Source: Acidobacteriota bacterium
GTDB lineage: Bacteria > Acidobacteriota > Terriglobia > UBA7540
DNA length: 14,970 nucleotides
NCBI GenBank assembly: GCA_021827245.1
Contig: JAKAWN010000138.1
Span: 1-14,970 of the forward strand
Direction: 5' to 3'
The notes under the pieces were generated by a model that searched no databases, was not told the DNA's origin, and worked only from the letters and a program-made list of their open reading frames with translations. Shown here piece by piece: positions 14,158 to 14,970 of this stretch. Position numbers and translations under genes: made by a program. Position 1 is the first letter of the stretch; each line of letters opens with the position of its first letter.

Positions 14158-14970
14158 TCCATAACCCCCCGGATCGCTTCTAGTATTGCCTCAGGCTCGT
14201 GAACGGCCCCTCCGCCATGGGGAACCAACACCGTACGTGCCCGATCGCCCGCCAGGCGTTGGACTTCATAAAACATCTGGCCGTAGTTCATCTCGACGAC
14301 GACGAAGCTCTTTGCCTTTGCGGAGAGTTCGCGGATACGCTTCTCTGGAAAAGGCCACAGGACAACGGGACGATGCAGCCCTGCACGGATTCCCTCTTCG
14401 CGGGCCATCCCAACCGCCTTCAGGGCGATGCGTGAAGTGATGCCGTAAGCCACCACGACCACGTCGGCGTCAGAGGTGTTGCTTTCTTCGTACCGGGCGA
14501 TCTGGTCAGCGTTGCCGCGAATCTTATCCACAAGCCGCCGGACGAGCTTATCTTGCGTCTGCCAGTCCATTGCGGGATAACCACGCTCATCGTGTGTCAA
14601 GCCGGTCATGTGAAAGCGGTAGCCTTCACCGGTCTTCACCATCTCTGGAATGCCATCAAGGCTTGGCTTGAACGGTAGATACTTCTGCGGCGAAAGCGAC
14701 GTGTAGCGCCGAGGCAGAACCTTGATTTTGTCGGCTGGAGGAATGATCACCTTCTCTGTCATGTGTCCGACGCATTCATCCATCATAAACATAACAGGCA
14801 CCCGGTATCGCTCCGCGAGGTTAAAAGCCTCAATGGTCAGGTCAAAACATTCTTGGGGCGAGTTAGGGCTGAGCGCGATAATTTCGTAGTCGCCGTGCGA
14901 ACCCCAGCGCGCCTGCATGACGTCCCCTTGGCCGGGAAGCGTGGGGAGCCCCGTCGAGGGTCCTCCTCGC
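14154..14970 (-). CDS. korA: 2-oxoacid:ferredoxin oxidoreductase alpha subunit (KorA-like), 5' end outside window
   Basis: C-terminal 272 codons (including the stop) of the alpha subunit, which with beta forms the catalytic core. The visible part starts with RGGPSTGLPTLPGQGDVMQA, the diagnostic KorA loop, followed by RWGSHGDYE and ALSPNSPQECFDLT. Domain II (VVVVAYGITSRIA) and a final WPFPEKRIRELSAKAK plus VVEMNYGQM region follow. It ends in an ATGA overlap with korB. An ATG at 14918 lies inside the conserved loop and is not the true start; the frame stays open to the right edge. Order alpha-beta-gamma is standard, and a small ferredoxin-like korD often precedes korA, just beyond this window. 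Confidence 0.95.
   Translation of the reverse strand, partial: RGGPSTGLPTLPGQGDVMQARWGSHGDYEIIALSPNSPQECFDLTIEAFNLAERYRVPVMFMMDECVGHMTEKVIIPPADKIKVLPRRYTSLSPQKYLPFKPSLDGIPEMVKTGEGYRFHMTGLTHDERGYPAMDWQTQDKLVRRLVDKIRGNADQIARYEESNTSDADVVVVAYGITSRIALKAVGMAREEGIRAGLHRPVVLWPFPEKRIRELSAKAKSFVVVEMNYGQMFYEVQRLAGDRARTVLVPHGGGAVHEPEAILEAIRGVME

Noticed and set aside
1..14970. Search for CRISPR arrays, tRNA or rRNA genes, transposases, phage genes or defence systems.
   Set aside because: No regularly spaced repeats, tRNA-like folds or such protein motifs were visible; all large frames are explained by metabolic, transport and regulatory genes.

Overview
The window comes from an anaerobic bacterium that can probably carry out dissimilatory sulfur metabolism. 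It encodes the start of adenylylsulfate reductase (aprBA), a DsrN/CbiA-type amidase, an outer-membrane porin, a ferrous-iron uptake system (feoAB) and an oxygen-sensitive 2-oxoacid:ferredoxin oxidoreductase (korABC). The porin implies a diderm cell. Base composition is moderately GC-rich and looks uniform by eye. No transposase, integrase, tRNA, rRNA or CRISPR array is visible. Gene content fits a sulfate reducer, for example from Desulfobacterota or sulfate-reducing Acidobacteriota, but I cannot assign the phylum from the sequence alone.

Layout. Bases 1-4448 (all minus strand) read, in transcription order: ECF sigma factor, DsrN/CbiA-like amidase, Porin_O_P-type porin, aprB, then the first 30 codons of aprA, which runs off the left edge. 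Bases 4449-4819 are a divergent intergenic region with a good sigma-70 promoter for the plus-strand genes. Bases 4820-9294 (plus strand) hold a 1277-residue membrane multi-sensor histidine kinase, overlapping its NarL/LuxR-type response regulator by 4 bases. Bases 9476-14970 (minus strand) read, in transcription order: korA (5' end beyond the right edge), korB, korC, a gap of about 300 bases, feoA-feoB with a 4-base overlap, a 356-base gap, then a small cysteine-rich CGGC-family protein.

How the genes fit together. APS reductase turns activated sulfate into sulfite. DsrN is the proposed siroheme amidase for the dissimilatory sulfite reductase cofactor, although dsrAB itself is not in the window. 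The porin could admit sulfate or another anion. KorABC supplies low-potential ferredoxin from 2-oxoacids. FeoAB supplies the Fe(II) needed by all these iron-sulfur enzymes. The sigma factor and the kinase/regulator pair sit back to back next to the apr side and are candidate local regulators. The points most worth a second look are the porin inside a sulfate-reduction gene string, the ECF sigma factor with no visible anti-sigma gene and an unusual tail, a perfect palindrome inside the kinase promoter spacer, and the cysteine-rich protein next to feoAB.
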